A stretch of DNA of 64,000 bases from Pseudomarimonas arenosa. Its GTDB lineage: Bacteria > Pseudomonadota > Gammaproteobacteria > Xanthomonadales > Xanthomonadaceae. The stretch's first letter is position 1. The number at the start of each line of letters is the position of its first letter. Shown here in pieces: positions 17,283 to 27,111 of the stretch. Below the pieces are notes generated by a model, which made no database searches, was not told where the DNA came from, and saw nothing but the letters and a program-made list of their open reading frames with translations. The position numbers and the translations under genes are program-made. The DNA lies in the NCBI RefSeq assembly GCF_014841215.1, contig NZ_JACYTR010000003.1, forward strand, positions 124,001 through 188,000. The letters are read 5' to 3'.

Positions 17283-17638
17283 ACATCCATCCCATCCGCA
17301 CCGAAAGCGACTACAAGAAGGCACTGCGCGAGTTGTCCGCGTATTTCGACGATGAGCCGGACCCGGGCACGATTGAAGGTGACCGCTTCGAAATTCTCGC
17401 CACACTGGTCGAGGCGTACGAAGCCAAGCACTTTCCCGTCGAAGCCCCCGATCCCATCGAGGCGATCCGCTTCCGGATGGAACAGGCGGGCCTGACGGTC
17501 AAAGACTTGGTTCCATCGATCGGACAACCCAACCGCGTCTATGAGGTCCTCAACCGCAAACGCGCCCTCACAGTCCAAATGATTCGCAACCTGCACCGGA
17601 ATCTGGGCATTCCAGCAGAGAGCCTGATCGGGGTGTAA
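17279..17638 (+). CDS. higA: HigA-type antitoxin with Xre helix-turn-helix
   Basis: The 119-residue antitoxin has an N-terminal helical part (IRTESDYKKALRELSAYFDD) that in this family wraps the toxin, a central acidic region with GDRFEILATLVEAYE, and a C-terminal helix-turn-helix (IRFRMEQAGLTVKDLVPSIG, then YEVLNRKRALTVQMI). It overlaps higB by 4 bases, so the two are translated together. It should neutralise HigB and bind the AGTCCC palindrome upstream. Confidence 0.92.
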   Translation: MNIHPIRTESDYKKALRELSAYFDDEPDPGTIEGDRFEILATLVEAYEAKHFPVEAPDPIEAIRFRMEQAGLTVKDLVPSIGQPNRVYEVLNRKRALTVQMIRNLHRNLGIPAESLIGV

Positions 17639-17919
17639 GCGCACGCTGATCGGATCATGAGAATCCGTCGCAGGTCCGTTGCGGTGAACGGAGCAAGGTC
17701 CGCAACGGGTCGACTCCGCCCATTGGCGCGAACGAGTGGCTCGATTGGCTTGCGCAGACTGGCATCGGCCAGAAGCCGCCGGTCGACGCGGTTGGGGCGA
17801 GCTAGAAGATCGAGCCGGCTCTAACTGCGGAGCGATTCGGCAGCGAGCACGGCGCCAATCACTGCTCAGTCCACGAAGCGGCCAGCCGCAAGTGGTCGAA
17901 CCCGTGTGCGGGCGGTGGA

Positions 17920-19050
17920 TCACTTGGTGTCGACCGCGCGAGCTTTCGGGTGACATTCACGCTCAGCCGCCGGCACGCTTATGAAGAGTTCCCTGAGCTG
18001 CGGAAGAAGCGTGCCGTAGTCGAGCTCGGTCAGATTTGCGGCGGAAGCAATGACGAGTTGGTCGCCGGGAAACAGCCAGAACTGGCTTGTACCACCGATG
18101 GAACCGCCGCCGTGCCCGATCCAGCGGTTTTCGTCGGCGTCCGAGACTATTCGCCAACCCAGGCCGTAGCCGCTCCCCGCCCCGTCGGCGGTCCGCTGCT
18201 CGGTCCAGAGTAGGTTTCGCATGTATGCCGACACATGTCGATCATCGAAGTGAGCGAGGCCGAATCGAGCGAGATCGTCTGTCGTCGAAAGGAAGCCGCC
18301 GCTCGCCCACTTGTTGCTGTTGTCGACCTCGGGCTCGTTGTGCACGACGCCGCCCCGACGAACGTAGTATCTGCCACGCCCGGGAATGATCCTGTCGATA
18401 TGATCAGGCACGGTGTCACGCATGCCAATCGGCGCGAGGATGGCTTCTTCCATGTATGTCAGGAACGGCTTTCCCGAAGCGGACTCGATAACTGCGCTTA
18501 AGAGGTTGTAGCCGTACGATGAGTAATTCCATTGCTCGCCTGGGACGGCAACGAGAGGGTCGTCCTTGAAGATGGCCAGCGCTTCATCCACGCTGGAATA
18601 GCGATTGCGGCTGTAGGCTTCATCCCCACGGTAATGGCGTATGCCGGCCAGATGCGCGGCAAGTTGGCGCACGGTGAACGCGTGCGCCTTGTGCGGGAAA
18701 TGCGGCACAAGGCTATGGACGGCGGCATCCAGATCCAGGCGGCCTTGGGTGGCCAGCTTTGCCAGTGCCAGCGCTGTCATCGGCTTGGCGACGCTTCCTG
18801 TCCTGAACTTGGTTGCGGCTGGATCGACGGGCACCTGCTGCTCGATGTCAGCGAAGCCGAAACCGTCGGACCAGACTATCCGGTCACAACGTCCCACCGA
18901 GATCGAAATGCCGGGTGCGCCACTCTGCCCGGCAAACTCTCGGAAGATCCGTTCCGCCTCGACGACAGGCTCGGCGGCGGAACCGTTGAGGCTCAGAAGC
19001 GCCATCAGCGTCGTCGCGGTGATCCTCAGGGGTGAAAGCGCGCAGTGCAT
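17920..19050 (-). CDS. Secreted serine hydrolase, beta-lactamase (class C)/D-aminopeptidase-like family
   Basis: The ATG at 19050 is preceded by a perfect AGGAGG. The 376-residue precursor has a signal peptide ending near NGSAA. The nucleophile motif is SVAK (S-x-x-K) in FRTGSVAKPMTALALAKL; the second motif is Y-G-Y-N in YSSYGYNLLSAVIE, and HGGGSIGG supplies the third (H/K-x-G) motif. This is the penicillin-binding-protein-like beta-lactamase fold (Pfam Beta-lactamase); members include esterases, peptidases and LACTB-like proteins, and true lactamase activity is not implied. It is a single gene with no obvious operon partner. Confidence 0.87.
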   Translation of the reverse strand: MHCALSPLRITATTLMALLSLNGSAAEPVVEAERIFREFAGQSGAPGISISVGRCDRIVWSDGFGFADIEQQVPVDPAATKFRTGSVAKPMTALALAKLATQGRLDLDAAVHSLVPHFPHKAHAFTVRQLAAHLAGIRHYRGDEAYSRNRYSSVDEALAIFKDDPLVAVPGEQWNYSSYGYNLLSAVIESASGKPFLTYMEEAILAPIGMRDTVPDHIDRIIPGRGRYYVRRGGVVHNEPEVDNSNKWASGGFLSTTDDLARFGLAHFDDRHVSAYMRNLLWTEQRTADGAGSGYGLGWRIVSDADENRWIGHGGGSIGGTSQFWLFPGDQLVIASAANLTELDYGTLLPQLRELFISVPAAERECHPKARAVDTK

Positions 19051-19466
19051 GCAACCTCCTTTTGCGAAAGGAACTACGGTATGCCGGCATGAGAGCTCGT
19101 GCTAGCCCGGCGCCCCCCGAAGCAATTGATCAAAGCGTCGAAGATGTTGGTCGGGATCGGAGTGCCTTCCGAATGACCGCTTTGGTCGATTCGAGCCGTT
19201 CAGCGCAGAGTGCAGGGTGGTGCGAATCCGACTTGGTTGCTGGTTGGGACGGTTTGCCGAACACCCGTGTGCCCCGCACGATTGACGGCAAACCCTCTGC
19301 TGCAAATGGTTGACTTGTAGAGCGGCGGCCTTTCGGACGTCCGAAAGGCAAACAGAGAACAGAGACTGGGTGCGCGCCAGATTTGGGCGATTTCGCCGGT
19401 TTGGGCCGCTGGCTACCCGAAAGCCGAGTGCCGAGAGGTCCGCGTGGTGCGGGGCCCGGAGCCAAG
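19051..19466. other. Intergenic region with a 22-bp perfect palindrome
   Basis: This 416-base stretch has no gene I can support. It contains GCCTTTCGGAC-GTCCGAAAGGC at 19328-19349, a perfect 22-bp palindrome without a spacer and without a T-tract, so it is more like a protein-binding site or a repeat than a terminator. The rest has no clear promoter or RNA motif. Confidence 0.6.
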
Positions 19467-19493
19467 AAAAAAGGCCCGGAGAAATTCCGGGCC
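19467..19493 (-). terminator. Rho-independent terminator of ssrA
   Basis: On the minus strand, GGCCCGGA-ATTTC-TCCGGGCC forms an 8-bp GC-rich stem with a 5-nt loop, followed by six T residues (19472-19467). It begins 9 bases past the tmRNA 3' end. Confidence 0.9.
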
Positions 19494-19501
19494 TCTTGGG
19501 A

Positions 19502-19854
19502 TGGTGGAGGTGGGGGGAGTTGAACCCCCGTCCGAAGGCACGCCATCTCCGGCACTACATGCTTAGCTCGTTGTTTGGTCTCGGCTGACGGCAACACAAC
19601 GTGCGAAGCACACCGTCAGACATACCCGCTTTGATTCGCTACCGGTTGGCGGGTCGCCGCCGGCTACTATCCCGTGATAATGACCCTACATCCACGAGCA
19701 CAGGCACAAGTGGGTTCGGGGCTAGGCCTTAAGCGGCCAGAGCGTAGACGTCGTCGTTGGCGTCTGATTGTTTGCAGCTGGATTTACGAGGAAAGCTACC
19801 CCCTCGGCATGCGCCAGTCGACTTTGCAACCCCCGTCGAAGCCAGGACACCCCC
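19502..19854 (-). ncRNA. ssrA: tmRNA (transfer-messenger RNA)
   Basis: The minus strand begins GGGGGTGTCCTGGCTTCGAC and ends with a T-arm GGTTC-like segment (GTTCAACTCCCCC) and CACCTCCACCA. The 5' GGGGGTG pairs with 3' CACCTCC to form the 7-bp acceptor stem with one G-U pair, and CCA is encoded. The 353-nt length fits a one-piece tmRNA. It rescues stalled ribosomes with SmpB and tags the nascent protein for proteolysis. The tag-coding stretch is at 19729-19761, ending in TAA and encoding ANDDVYALAA from a GCC resume codon. A terminator follows directly. Confidence 0.97.
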
Positions 19855-20025
19855 GGAAACTCGCAGGTCGTAAAACCACTGTCGGTGCTAAGTATGGGGA
19901 CGCGGTGGTCGGCTATCAAGCCTGGCGTCATGGCGGCGTTCAGCTGCCCCCGCGGGCGGGCGCCTTGTTGCAGCATCTTGGCGCAATTGCTTGAGCGGGG
20001 CCGGGCGGGGCGCTAGCCTCTGAGC

Positions 20026-23000
20026 ATGAGGCCACGATCGTCAGGAGGCTTGCTTGCGCCACGGATGGGTGGACGGGCGGCTTTCGGCCTTCGGCGCAGC
20101 GCTTTCTTCTGGGGTCTGAAAGGGCTGTGTCTGGTCTGCCTGCTGGCTGTGGCATCGCCCCTCTGGGCCTTGAATCATGCCGGTTTCGAGTCGGTCAGGT
20201 TTCGTCATATTGGCGTCGACCAGGGCTTGCCGCAGTCGACCGTACGATCGCTGAGTCAGGATAGCCTCGGTTTCGTCTGGTTGGCCACGCAGGATGGGCT
20301 GGCGCGCTACGACGGCTACGAAATCCGCATCTTTCGTTTTGACAGCCGCGATCCGCTGTCCTTGCCGGACAACCATATTCTGGCGGTGGAGAGTTCGGGG
20401 GATGGCGGGCTCTGGGTGGGCGGGCAGAACGGTGGCCTCAGCCTGTGGGATCCGGTCAGCGAGCGCTTCACCAGCTGGCATCGTGGCGACGGGTTGGGCG
20501 ATGGTCTGGCCTCGGAATCTGTCAGTGCTCTGCTGGCCGACAGTCACGGAGGCCTATGGATCGGATTCTTCGGCGGTCAGCTGCAGCGCCGCGCCGCAGA
20601 CGGCGTGATCACCGATGTGCATCGCGATGCCTGGTCGGCAATGGGCAGTATTCGTGCGATTCGCTCCGAGGCGCAACGTGGTGTTCTGGTGGCGGGCTCC
20701 GGTGGCGTGTGGTGGATGGATGCCGACAGCGGTGAGATCCGACGTGTGTTCAGCCGCTGGAACAATCAGCCGGTCGACGCTCACGATGCACGGTTTGGGC
20801 CGGACGGTCGGATCTGGGTGGCTACCGAGCAATCGGGTGTGCTGGTGGTGAATCCCGATACTGGTCATGTTGATCAGCGACTCGGAGTAGCTCAGGGGCT
20901 CAGCCATGATGGTGCGCGTGCCCTGCTGTTTGATCGGCGCGGTCGCGTCTGGATCGGCACCTTTGCCGGTTTGAATCGACTCGATCTGCGAACCGGTGAG
21001 CTGCATCGCTGGCTAGGTGACAGCAGTGCCGTTGATGGCCTGTCGGCTGCTCGCGTGCAGGCCTTGATGGAAGATCGCGAGGGTCTGATCTGGGTAGGGA
21101 CCTGGGTCAATGGCATCAGCTTGCACGATCCACGATCAGAAGCCTTTGTGGTCGCGCGCCCATCGCCACACAGCGCGACGGCATTACCCGGAACGGTGAT
21201 AGTCGACGTCAACCCGGCCGAGAACGGACAACTGTGGGTCACCATGCACGATCGGCCCGAGCTCGCCTTGCTCGACCCGCAGAAAGGCGTGGTCAGACGC
21301 ATTCCAGTCAGTATTCCTGGCACCGAGGGCCGGCTGCAGATCCGCTCAACCGTGCAGCGCGCCAACGGCGAGTTGTGGTTGGCGATGGGCGCGCTGGGAA
21401 TTGCCCGGATCGATCCGCACGACGGAACAACCCAGTGGTTCTTCGAGGGCGACGACAGTGGCTGGAACGCACCGGGCGGTGAGCTGTATGACCTCATCGT
21501 CGACTCAGAACAGACCCTCTGGGTGGCCTCGATCGGCGGCGGCCTGGCGCGGCTATGCGCCAGCTGCACGCGCTTCGAGCGGTTTCGTCATGATCCGGAG
21601 AACCCCCGCAGTCTGCCGGGTGACGAAGTGCAATCACTGAGCGAGAGCCAGCGCGGTGGTATCTGGGTAGGCACTCGGTTCAGCGGCATGGCTTTGTTTG
21701 ACCCACTTAACAGTACGTTTACACGATACTCCGCCGAGCCGACGAATCCCCACGGGTTGGGCCACCCAGCGGTGACCTGTTTTCTCGAAGATAGCCAGGA
21801 TCAGCTGTGGTTGGGTACGCAGGGCGGCGGCTTTTATCGTGCCGAGCGTAATGCCGAAAACCAGATCCTGCAGTTTCATCGTGTGGATCGCGCCGACGGG
21901 CTTTCGGCTGATGCGATCGGGCGAATCATCGAAGATGCGCAGGGCACCCTGTGGATTTCCTCCACGGCCGGCATCAGCAGCTATCAGCCCAGCACAGGCC
22001 GCATCCGCAATTTTGGCGCGCGTGAAGGAGCCCAGGCTTCGGGCTACTTCATAGGCTCTGGCGTGAAGCTTGATGACGGCACGATTGGTTTCGGCGGGCT
22101 GCGCGGCCTGACCTTGTTTGATCCTGCCGCGGTCGAACCGGCGCCAGCGCCGGCGCGCGTGCAGATCAGCGATATTCGGCTCGCCGGTGGCGAGCGGGCG
22201 CAGATGCGTGAATCGCCGCTGCAACGCGATGCCGAGGGCGGGCTGCAATTGGTGCTCGACACTCAGGCCAACGATGTGTTCATCGACCTCACAGCGCTGA
22301 CCTTCGCCTCGCCCGATACGCTGCGCTACGAGTACATGCTGGAGGGCCTGGATGGCGAATGGCGTGTCACCGAGGCGCGTCGACGCTTTGCCGCCTATAC
22401 CAATCTGCCCGCCGGTGACTATCTGTTCCTTGCCCGAGTCTCGCGTCACGGTGAGCCCGTCGGCGAAGAGCTGCGGCTGCCGGTACGGGTGATGCAGATT
22501 CGCACGACCATGGACTGGTTGGCCCTGATAGCGGTGCCATTGGCGGCGCTTGCCATGGCGGGGATGCTGGCGGTCGGCCTGTTGCGTCATCGCGATCGTC
22601 TGCGGGCGCAGCGGAGCGAGCGTGCGAGCCAGGAGCGATTGAAGCTGGCGTTGTGGGGCACCGGGGATGAACTATGGCGCTATGAACTGGGCAGCGGGCT
22701 GATGTACCGCGAGAACCCGATTCACAACGTGCACGAAATGCAGGGTAAACCGGCAGTGCCGGTATCCCGCCTGATGCCCTTGGTGCATCCCCAGGATCGA
22801 GATGAAACCAACCGCGCGTTGAGAGCTTTGATCGCTGGCGAAGTCGAGACCATGGATGTGACCTATCGGGTCAGACATGAGGACGGCCATTGGCTGTGGC
22901 TGCGCTCACGCGGACGGGTGCTGGAACGTGATGATAAGGGTCGTGCCAGCGTGCTGGTCGGTACCAGCAGTGATGTCACCGAGCTCAAGACCAGTCAGGA

Positions 23001-23907
23001 GTCCCTGCGCGAGGTGAACCGCGAGCTGGAAGACCGCGTTGCCGAGCGCACCTCAGAATTGATGCGCTCCAATCTGGAGCTGTCGTCGGCGTTGGGCGAC
23101 CTGCGCATGGCCCAGGATCAGCTGGTGGAACAGGAAAAGATGGCAGCACTCGGTGGCCTGGTGGCGGGCATCGCGCATGAGATCAATACGCCGATCGGCA
23201 TCGGCGTGACGGCGGCCTCCCACCTACAGGAGGCAACCATTCAGTTCGAGACGGCTTTGGCCAGCAATTCCATCACTCGAAGTGCCTTGCAGCGCTTCAT
23301 GGAGGCGGCGCGGGAGAGTGCTGATCTGGTCATGCGCAATCTGCTACGGGCCGACAAGCTGGTGAAGAGTTTCAAACGGGTGGCGGTTGACCAGTCCAGC
23401 GAGGCGCGACGGACCATTGACCTGGCGGAATACCTCGACGAAGTCGTCACCTCGCTGTCGCCGAGTCTGCGCCGCGCCAATCATCAGGTCGTGCTGGATG
23501 TTCCAACAGGTATACAAATGGAGAGCTATCCAGGCGCGATCTATCAGATTCTCTCCAATCTGGTGCAGAACTCACTTAACCATGGGTTTGCGGGATGGCA
23601 GTCAGGCGGTAAAATTCGCGTCAGCGCGGAACAACAGGGCGCCAAGGTCAAGCTGAGTTACATCGATAACGGCCAAGGCATGTCGGAGGAAGTGCGCAAG
23701 CATGTGTTCGATCCATTCTTCACCACGCGTCGCGGTGAGGGCGGCAGCGGACTTGGCATGCACATTGTCTACAATCTGGTGACTCGGGCTATCGGTGGAA
23801 CGATCAGTTGCACTTCCTCACCCGGACAGGGCGTTGAGATTCAGATTCTGATGCCAGTCATCGCGCCGATGCCCGAGGAAGAGCCCGAGCCGCAGACGAC
23901 GCCATAG
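20026..23907 (+). CDS. Two-component sensor histidine kinase with periplasmic propeller, Y_Y_Y and PAS domains
   Basis: The 1293-residue protein has a hydrophobic signal anchor (about 28-48), two seven-bladed propellers built from Reg_prop repeats (about 55-690; motifs such as GFVWLATQDGLARYDG and GLIWVGTW), a Y_Y_Y domain (about 720-825; FAAYTNLPAGDYLFLARV), one membrane helix (about 828-853), PAS (about 865-985), a coiled-coil linker, HisKA with H1051 in AHEINTPIG, and HATPase (DNGQGM, GGSGLGMHIVY). No receiver or AraC domain follows, unlike many propeller hybrids. The start is uncertain: AGGAGG at 20043 would favour a start shortly downstream. The ligand is probably an extracellular polymer or small solute. 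It is convergent with an HD-GYP response regulator. Confidence 0.88.
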   Translation: MRPRSSGGLLAPRMGGRAAFGLRRSAFFWGLKGLCLVCLLAVASPLWALNHAGFESVRFRHIGVDQGLPQSTVRSLSQDSLGFVWLATQDGLARYDGYEIRIFRFDSRDPLSLPDNHILAVESSGDGGLWVGGQNGGLSLWDPVSERFTSWHRGDGLGDGLASESVSALLADSHGGLWIGFFGGQLQRRAADGVITDVHRDAWSAMGSIRAIRSEAQRGVLVAGSGGVWWMDADSGEIRRVFSRWNNQPVDAHDARFGPDGRIWVATEQSGVLVVNPDTGHVDQRLGVAQGLSHDGARALLFDRRGRVWIGTFAGLNRLDLRTGELHRWLGDSSAVDGLSAARVQALMEDREGLIWVGTWVNGISLHDPRSEAFVVARPSPHSATALPGTVIVDVNPAENGQLWVTMHDRPELALLDPQKGVVRRIPVSIPGTEGRLQIRSTVQRANGELWLAMGALGIARIDPHDGTTQWFFEGDDSGWNAPGGELYDLIVDSEQTLWVASIGGGLARLCASCTRFERFRHDPENPRSLPGDEVQSLSESQRGGIWVGTRFSGMALFDPLNSTFTRYSAEPTNPHGLGHPAVTCFLEDSQDQLWLGTQGGGFYRAERNAENQILQFHRVDRADGLSADAIGRIIEDAQGTLWISSTAGISSYQPSTGRIRNFGAREGAQASGYFIGSGVKLDDGTIGFGGLRGLTLFDPAAVEPAPAPARVQISDIRLAGGERAQMRESPLQRDAEGGLQLVLDTQANDVFIDLTALTFASPDTLRYEYMLEGLDGEWRVTEARRRFAAYTNLPAGDYLFLARVSRHGEPVGEELRLPVRVMQIRTTMDWLALIAVPLAALAMAGMLAVGLLRHRDRLRAQRSERASQERLKLALWGTGDELWRYELGSGLMYRENPIHNVHEMQGKPAVPVSRLMPLVHPQDRDETNRALRALIAGEVETMDVTYRVRHEDGHWLWLRSRGRVLERDDKGRASVLVGTSSDVTELKTSQESLREVNRELEDRVAERTSELMRSNLELSSALGDLRMAQDQLVEQEKMAALGGLVAGIAHEINTPIGIGVTAASHLQEATIQFETALASNSITRSALQRFMEAARESADLVMRNLLRADKLVKSFKRVAVDQSSEARRTIDLAEYLDEVVTSLSPSLRRANHQVVLDVPTGIQMESYPGAIYQILSNLVQNSLNHGFAGWQSGGKIRVSAEQQGAKVKLSYIDNGQGMSEEVRKHVFDPFFTTRRGEGGSGLGMHIVYNLVTRAIGGTISCTSSPGQGVEIQILMPVIAPMPEEEPEPQTTP

Positions 23908-24082
23908 TGGCCATCAGACCGTGACGGTACGCTACCCTTGGTTGATGGGCAGAATCAGTGGTTCGTATGTCCACGCTTTTCGCGGGAATGAAGGTTCTAC
24001 TGCAGGGCTTCGTCAGCCATGGACCAGGGCGAGGGTTCGCGGGAACTGAAATCTGCTGAGTAAGTCTGACGGTTGCCAACCC

Positions 24083-25630
24083 TCAGTCGGGAAACTGCAG
24101 GCGCACCTCGGTCAAGCGTTCCCAGTTCGCCAGCGCCAACCCAACCAGGCCCGGATCAAACTTCAGCCCGCTTTGCTCCTGGATGTGAGCTCGAATCTGT
24201 TCGTCCGACCAGGGCTCCTTGTAGCAGCGCTTGCTGCCGAGGGCGTCGAAGACGTCGGCCAGTGCGACGATGCGGGCACTCAACGGAATCTGCTCACCGT
24301 GGAGTCCTTTCGGATAGCCACTACCGTCCCAGTTCTCGTGGTGGCTCGCGGCGATGTCGGCAGCCATTCGAATCAGTGGCCGACGCGACTCGGCCAGCAT
24401 GCGCGCGCCCATCACGGAGTGCTCGCGCATCGCGGCCATTTCAGCCTCATCGTGCTTTCCGGGCTTGTTGAGCACCGAGTCGGCAACGCCAATCTTGCCT
24501 ATGTCGTGTAGCGGCGCGGCAAAACGCAGCGCCTCGCAGGTGTGCGGATCAAGGCCGCGCAATTCACCGAGAACCTGCGCCAACATACCGACACGCTTGA
24601 CATGGTTGGCTGTCTCCTTTGAGCGTGTCTCCGCGGCGCCAGCGAGCAGGCAGATCATTTCAAGCTGCGACTCGAACAGTTCCTGGTTCAGATGCAGGTT
24701 TTCGTAGGCGATGGTGACATTGGTGCAGAACAGTTCGACCAGACGCATGTCCATCTGAGTCATGTTCCAGGCGTCGCCCACATAAAGCAGGCTTTCGCCG
24801 TGCTGTGAGTCGGAGAAATGCAGAACATAGTGATCGCGCTTGAACACATGGGTTCGCGCATCGAAAGCATCATGCAAGGTATGCAGCAGTTCGCCGGGCA
24901 GGGCTTGATGCTGGGTCTCATTGGGCAGATAGCGCTCGAATTCGCCAGTCGCGGCAGACACCCGAACGGTGTCAGGGAAGTGCCGCAGTTCGGGCCGCTC
25001 CGGTGGCGGTACCCGCACGTAAAAGGCGCCTCGTTCGAGGCCGACCAGGCTGCCCAGTTGCAGCAGCACGGCGGAAGCAAATTCGGCGGACTGCTGGCGT
25101 GAAAAGATGCAGGCCGAGGCCTGAATCACTCGCTCCAGCCCATCGCGCGCGCGCTCGATCACCATGATGTCGCGATAGCCTCGCAAGGCCACGCGCACGG
25201 TGGCGGTGAGCTTCTGGGTGGTGAGGTCGGTCTTTTCCTTGTAGTCGTTGATGTCGTATTCCGTGGTCACACGCTGCTCCGGCGCGTGGCCGGGCTGGCC
25301 GGTGCGCAGCACGATGCGAATGAAGTGATTCTTCAATTCGTCGCGGGTCCAGCGCGCAAGATCCAGCCCGGCGTGATCGGTTTCCATCACCACGTCTAGC
25401 AGCATCAGGGCGATGTCAGGGTGGTCTTGCAGAGCCTGCTGGCCCTGTTCGCCGGAATAAGCTGAGAGAAACAACAGCGGCCGGTTCTCGAAGGCAAAGC
25501 CGCCAAGCACCAGCTTGGTGACCGAATGTACCTCGGGTTCGTCGTCGACGATCAGGACCTTCCACGGGGCCAGCGGCTCGCTGGCAATGTTTTCCTCAGG
25601 ATCGTCGCCGAGTGCAAGCAGATCGTCCAC
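24083..25630 (-). CDS. Response regulator with DUF3369 and HD-GYP c-di-GMP phosphodiesterase domain
   Basis: The 515-residue cytoplasmic protein has a receiver domain (about 20-150) with VLIVDDEPEVH and phosphoacceptor D in MLLDVVMETD, a DUF3369 region (about 165-310), and an HD-GYP domain (about 325-510). The HD motif is PLHDIGKIG and the GYP motif is HHENWDGSGYPKGL, with the other metal-ligand histidines present, so hydrolysis of cyclic di-GMP is expected. It is encoded convergently with the propeller histidine kinase, which has no receiver of its own, making that kinase a reasonable partner. Confidence 0.92.
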   Translation of the reverse strand: MDDLLALGDDPEENIASEPLAPWKVLIVDDEPEVHSVTKLVLGGFAFENRPLLFLSAYSGEQGQQALQDHPDIALMLLDVVMETDHAGLDLARWTRDELKNHFIRIVLRTGQPGHAPEQRVTTEYDINDYKEKTDLTTQKLTATVRVALRGYRDIMVIERARDGLERVIQASACIFSRQQSAEFASAVLLQLGSLVGLERGAFYVRVPPPERPELRHFPDTVRVSAATGEFERYLPNETQHQALPGELLHTLHDAFDARTHVFKRDHYVLHFSDSQHGESLLYVGDAWNMTQMDMRLVELFCTNVTIAYENLHLNQELFESQLEMICLLAGAAETRSKETANHVKRVGMLAQVLGELRGLDPHTCEALRFAAPLHDIGKIGVADSVLNKPGKHDEAEMAAMREHSVMGARMLAESRRPLIRMAADIAASHHENWDGSGYPKGLHGEQIPLSARIVALADVFDALGSKRCYKEPWSDEQIRAHIQEQSGLKFDPGLVGLALANWERLTEVRLQFPD

Positions 25631-25779
25631 AGTCCGTCCCCATTGACCCCAGGAGGAAAGCTGCGCCTATCGCCTCACGCGGTCAACGCTGAAAACCGAG
25701 CTCGATCCGTTTTTTCTTGACGACCGATCGAAAGCGTGAAATTGCTCACACTTTGACACTGAGTGTCTTCAACTGCTCT

Positions 25780-26934
25780 TCACTTGCCCAGCATCAACTC
25801 ACGGCCAATCAGCATGCGCCGGATCTCGTTGGTGCCCGCGCCGATGGCGTACAGCTTGGCATCGCGAAGCAGACGTCCCGTTGGGTACTCGTTGATATAG
25901 CCATTGCCGCCCAGGGTCTGGATGGCTTCCAAGGTTACCTGCACAGCAGACTCCGAGGCCTGCAGCAGGCAACTGGCAGGATCAATGCGCGAACGTCCGC
26001 CGCGATCGTAGTCCATCGCCACCATGTAGGCGTAAGCACGGGCCGACTGCAGCGCAGTGTACATATCGGCCAGCTTGCCCTGCATCAGCTCGAAGTGGCC
26101 AATCGCCTGACCGAACTGCTTGCGCTCGCGGGCGTAGGGCAGGGAGATGTCCAATGCAGCCTGCATCAGCCCCAAGGGACCACCGGTCAACACCAAGCGC
26201 TCGGTGTTAAGGCCACTCATCAGCACCTTAACGCCCTGGTTCACTTCTCCGAGCACGTTTTCATTGGGGATCTCGCAGTTCTCGAACACCAGCTCGCAGG
26301 TGTTGGAGCCGCGCATGCCGAGCTTGTCGAGCTTCTGCGCGGTGCTGAAGCCCTTCATGCCACGTTCGATGATGAAGGCAGTCATTGCCCGACTGCCTTG
26401 CTCCTTTGGCGCGGTGCGCATGTACACCACCAACACATCGGCCTCGGGCCCGTTGGTGATCCACATCTTGTTGCCATTGGCAATCCACACGCCGTCCTTC
26501 AGCTCGGCGCGGCAGCTCATCGAGCCCACCACATCCGAGCCGGCGCCCGGCTCGCTCATTGCCAGCGCGCCCTTCCACTCGCCGCTGCACAGCTTGGGCA
26601 GATACTTTTTCCGCTGGGCATCGTTGGCGTTGTAGTACAGGTTCTGAACACAGAGATTGCTGTGCGCGCCGTAACTCAGGCCAACCGAACCCGAAGCGCG
26701 GGAGATTTCCTCCATCGCCACCAGATGCGCCAGATAACCCATCTCCGAACCGCCGTACTCCCCCGGCAAGGTGATGCCGAGCAAGCCCATCTCCCCCAGC
26801 TTGGGCCAAAGATCCTGCGGAAACTCATTCGCCTCATCGATCGCCCCCGCACGCGGAGCAATTTCAGTGTCTGCAAACCGCCGCACTGCATCGCGCAATG
26901 CATCGATATCGTCGCCTAGAGGGAATGGGGTCAT
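25780..26934 (-). CDS. ivd: Isovaleryl-CoA dehydrogenase-like acyl-CoA dehydrogenase
   Basis: The 384-residue flavoprotein covers the full acyl-CoA dehydrogenase fold: an N-terminal helical domain, the FAD-binding middle segment [15 protein letters not shown] and [14 protein letters not shown], and the C-terminal helices. The isovaleryl-CoA specific features are the signature [13 protein letters not shown] and the location of the catalytic Glu in [17 protein letters not shown] rather than the C-terminal position of most other family members. It oxidises isovaleryl-CoA to 3-methylcrotonyl-CoA in leucine breakdown, passing electrons to ETF. Leucine dehydrogenase lies just upstream on the same strand. 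A long antisense frame across it is a codon-bias shadow. Confidence 0.92.
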   Translation of the reverse strand: MTPFPLGDDIDALRDAVRRFADTEIAPRAGAIDEANEFPQDLWPKLGEMGLLGITLPGEYGGSEMGYLAHLVAMEEISRASGSVGLSYGAHSNLCVQNLYYNANDAQRKKYLPKLCSGEWKGALAMSEPGAGSDVVGSMSCRAELKDGVWIANGNKMWITNGPEADVLVVYMRTAPKEQGSRAMTAFIIERGMKGFSTAQKLDKLGMRGSNTCELVFENCEIPNENVLGEVNQGVKVLMSGLNTERLVLTGGPLGLMQAALDISLPYARERKQFGQAIGHFELMQGKLADMYTALQSARAYAYMVAMDYDRGGRSRIDPASCLLQASESAVQVTLEAIQTLGGNGYINEYPTGRLLRDAKLYAIGAGTNEIRRMLIGRELMLGK

Positions 26935-26944
26935 TGGGGAGAGC

Positions 26945-27110
26945 CGTGATTGGTGATGGGTGATTTGTGATTGGTCGCCTCAGGCAAGGTTAGCGCGTTC
27001 GGCGCAAACCAGCCTGATCGACCCTTCGAAATCCGGGAGATTGAGATGCCGAGGCGATTCGGGACGCGCGCCTCTAACGAATCACGAATCCCGAATCACG
27101 AATCACGGCT
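26945..27110. repeat. Degenerate heptanucleotide repeat tract between ivd and leucine dehydrogenase (family B)
   Basis: Two blocks of the 7-bp unit ATTGGTG/ATTCGTG and its complement CACGAAT are seen: GTGATTGGTGATGGGTGATT at 26948-26967, and AATCACGAATCCCGAATCACG at 27078-27098. The same heptad is found inside icmF at 31351-31380 and 31505-31545. The 177-bp gap otherwise has no gene. Confidence 0.75.
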
Positions 27111-27111
27111 G

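Noticed and set aside
17639-17919. Possible decayed repeat or gene remnant between higA and the serine hydrolase
   Set aside because: Short palindromic blocks such as GTCCGTTGCGG/GTCCGCAACGG exist, but no ordered match to another place in the window and no frame could be defended.
25717-26919. 400-codon open frame on the plus strand antisense to the isovaleryl-CoA dehydrogenase gene
   Set aside because: The opposite strand encodes a full-length, conserved enzyme; the antisense product is His/Gln/Leu-rich with no domain, as expected from a high-GC shadow.
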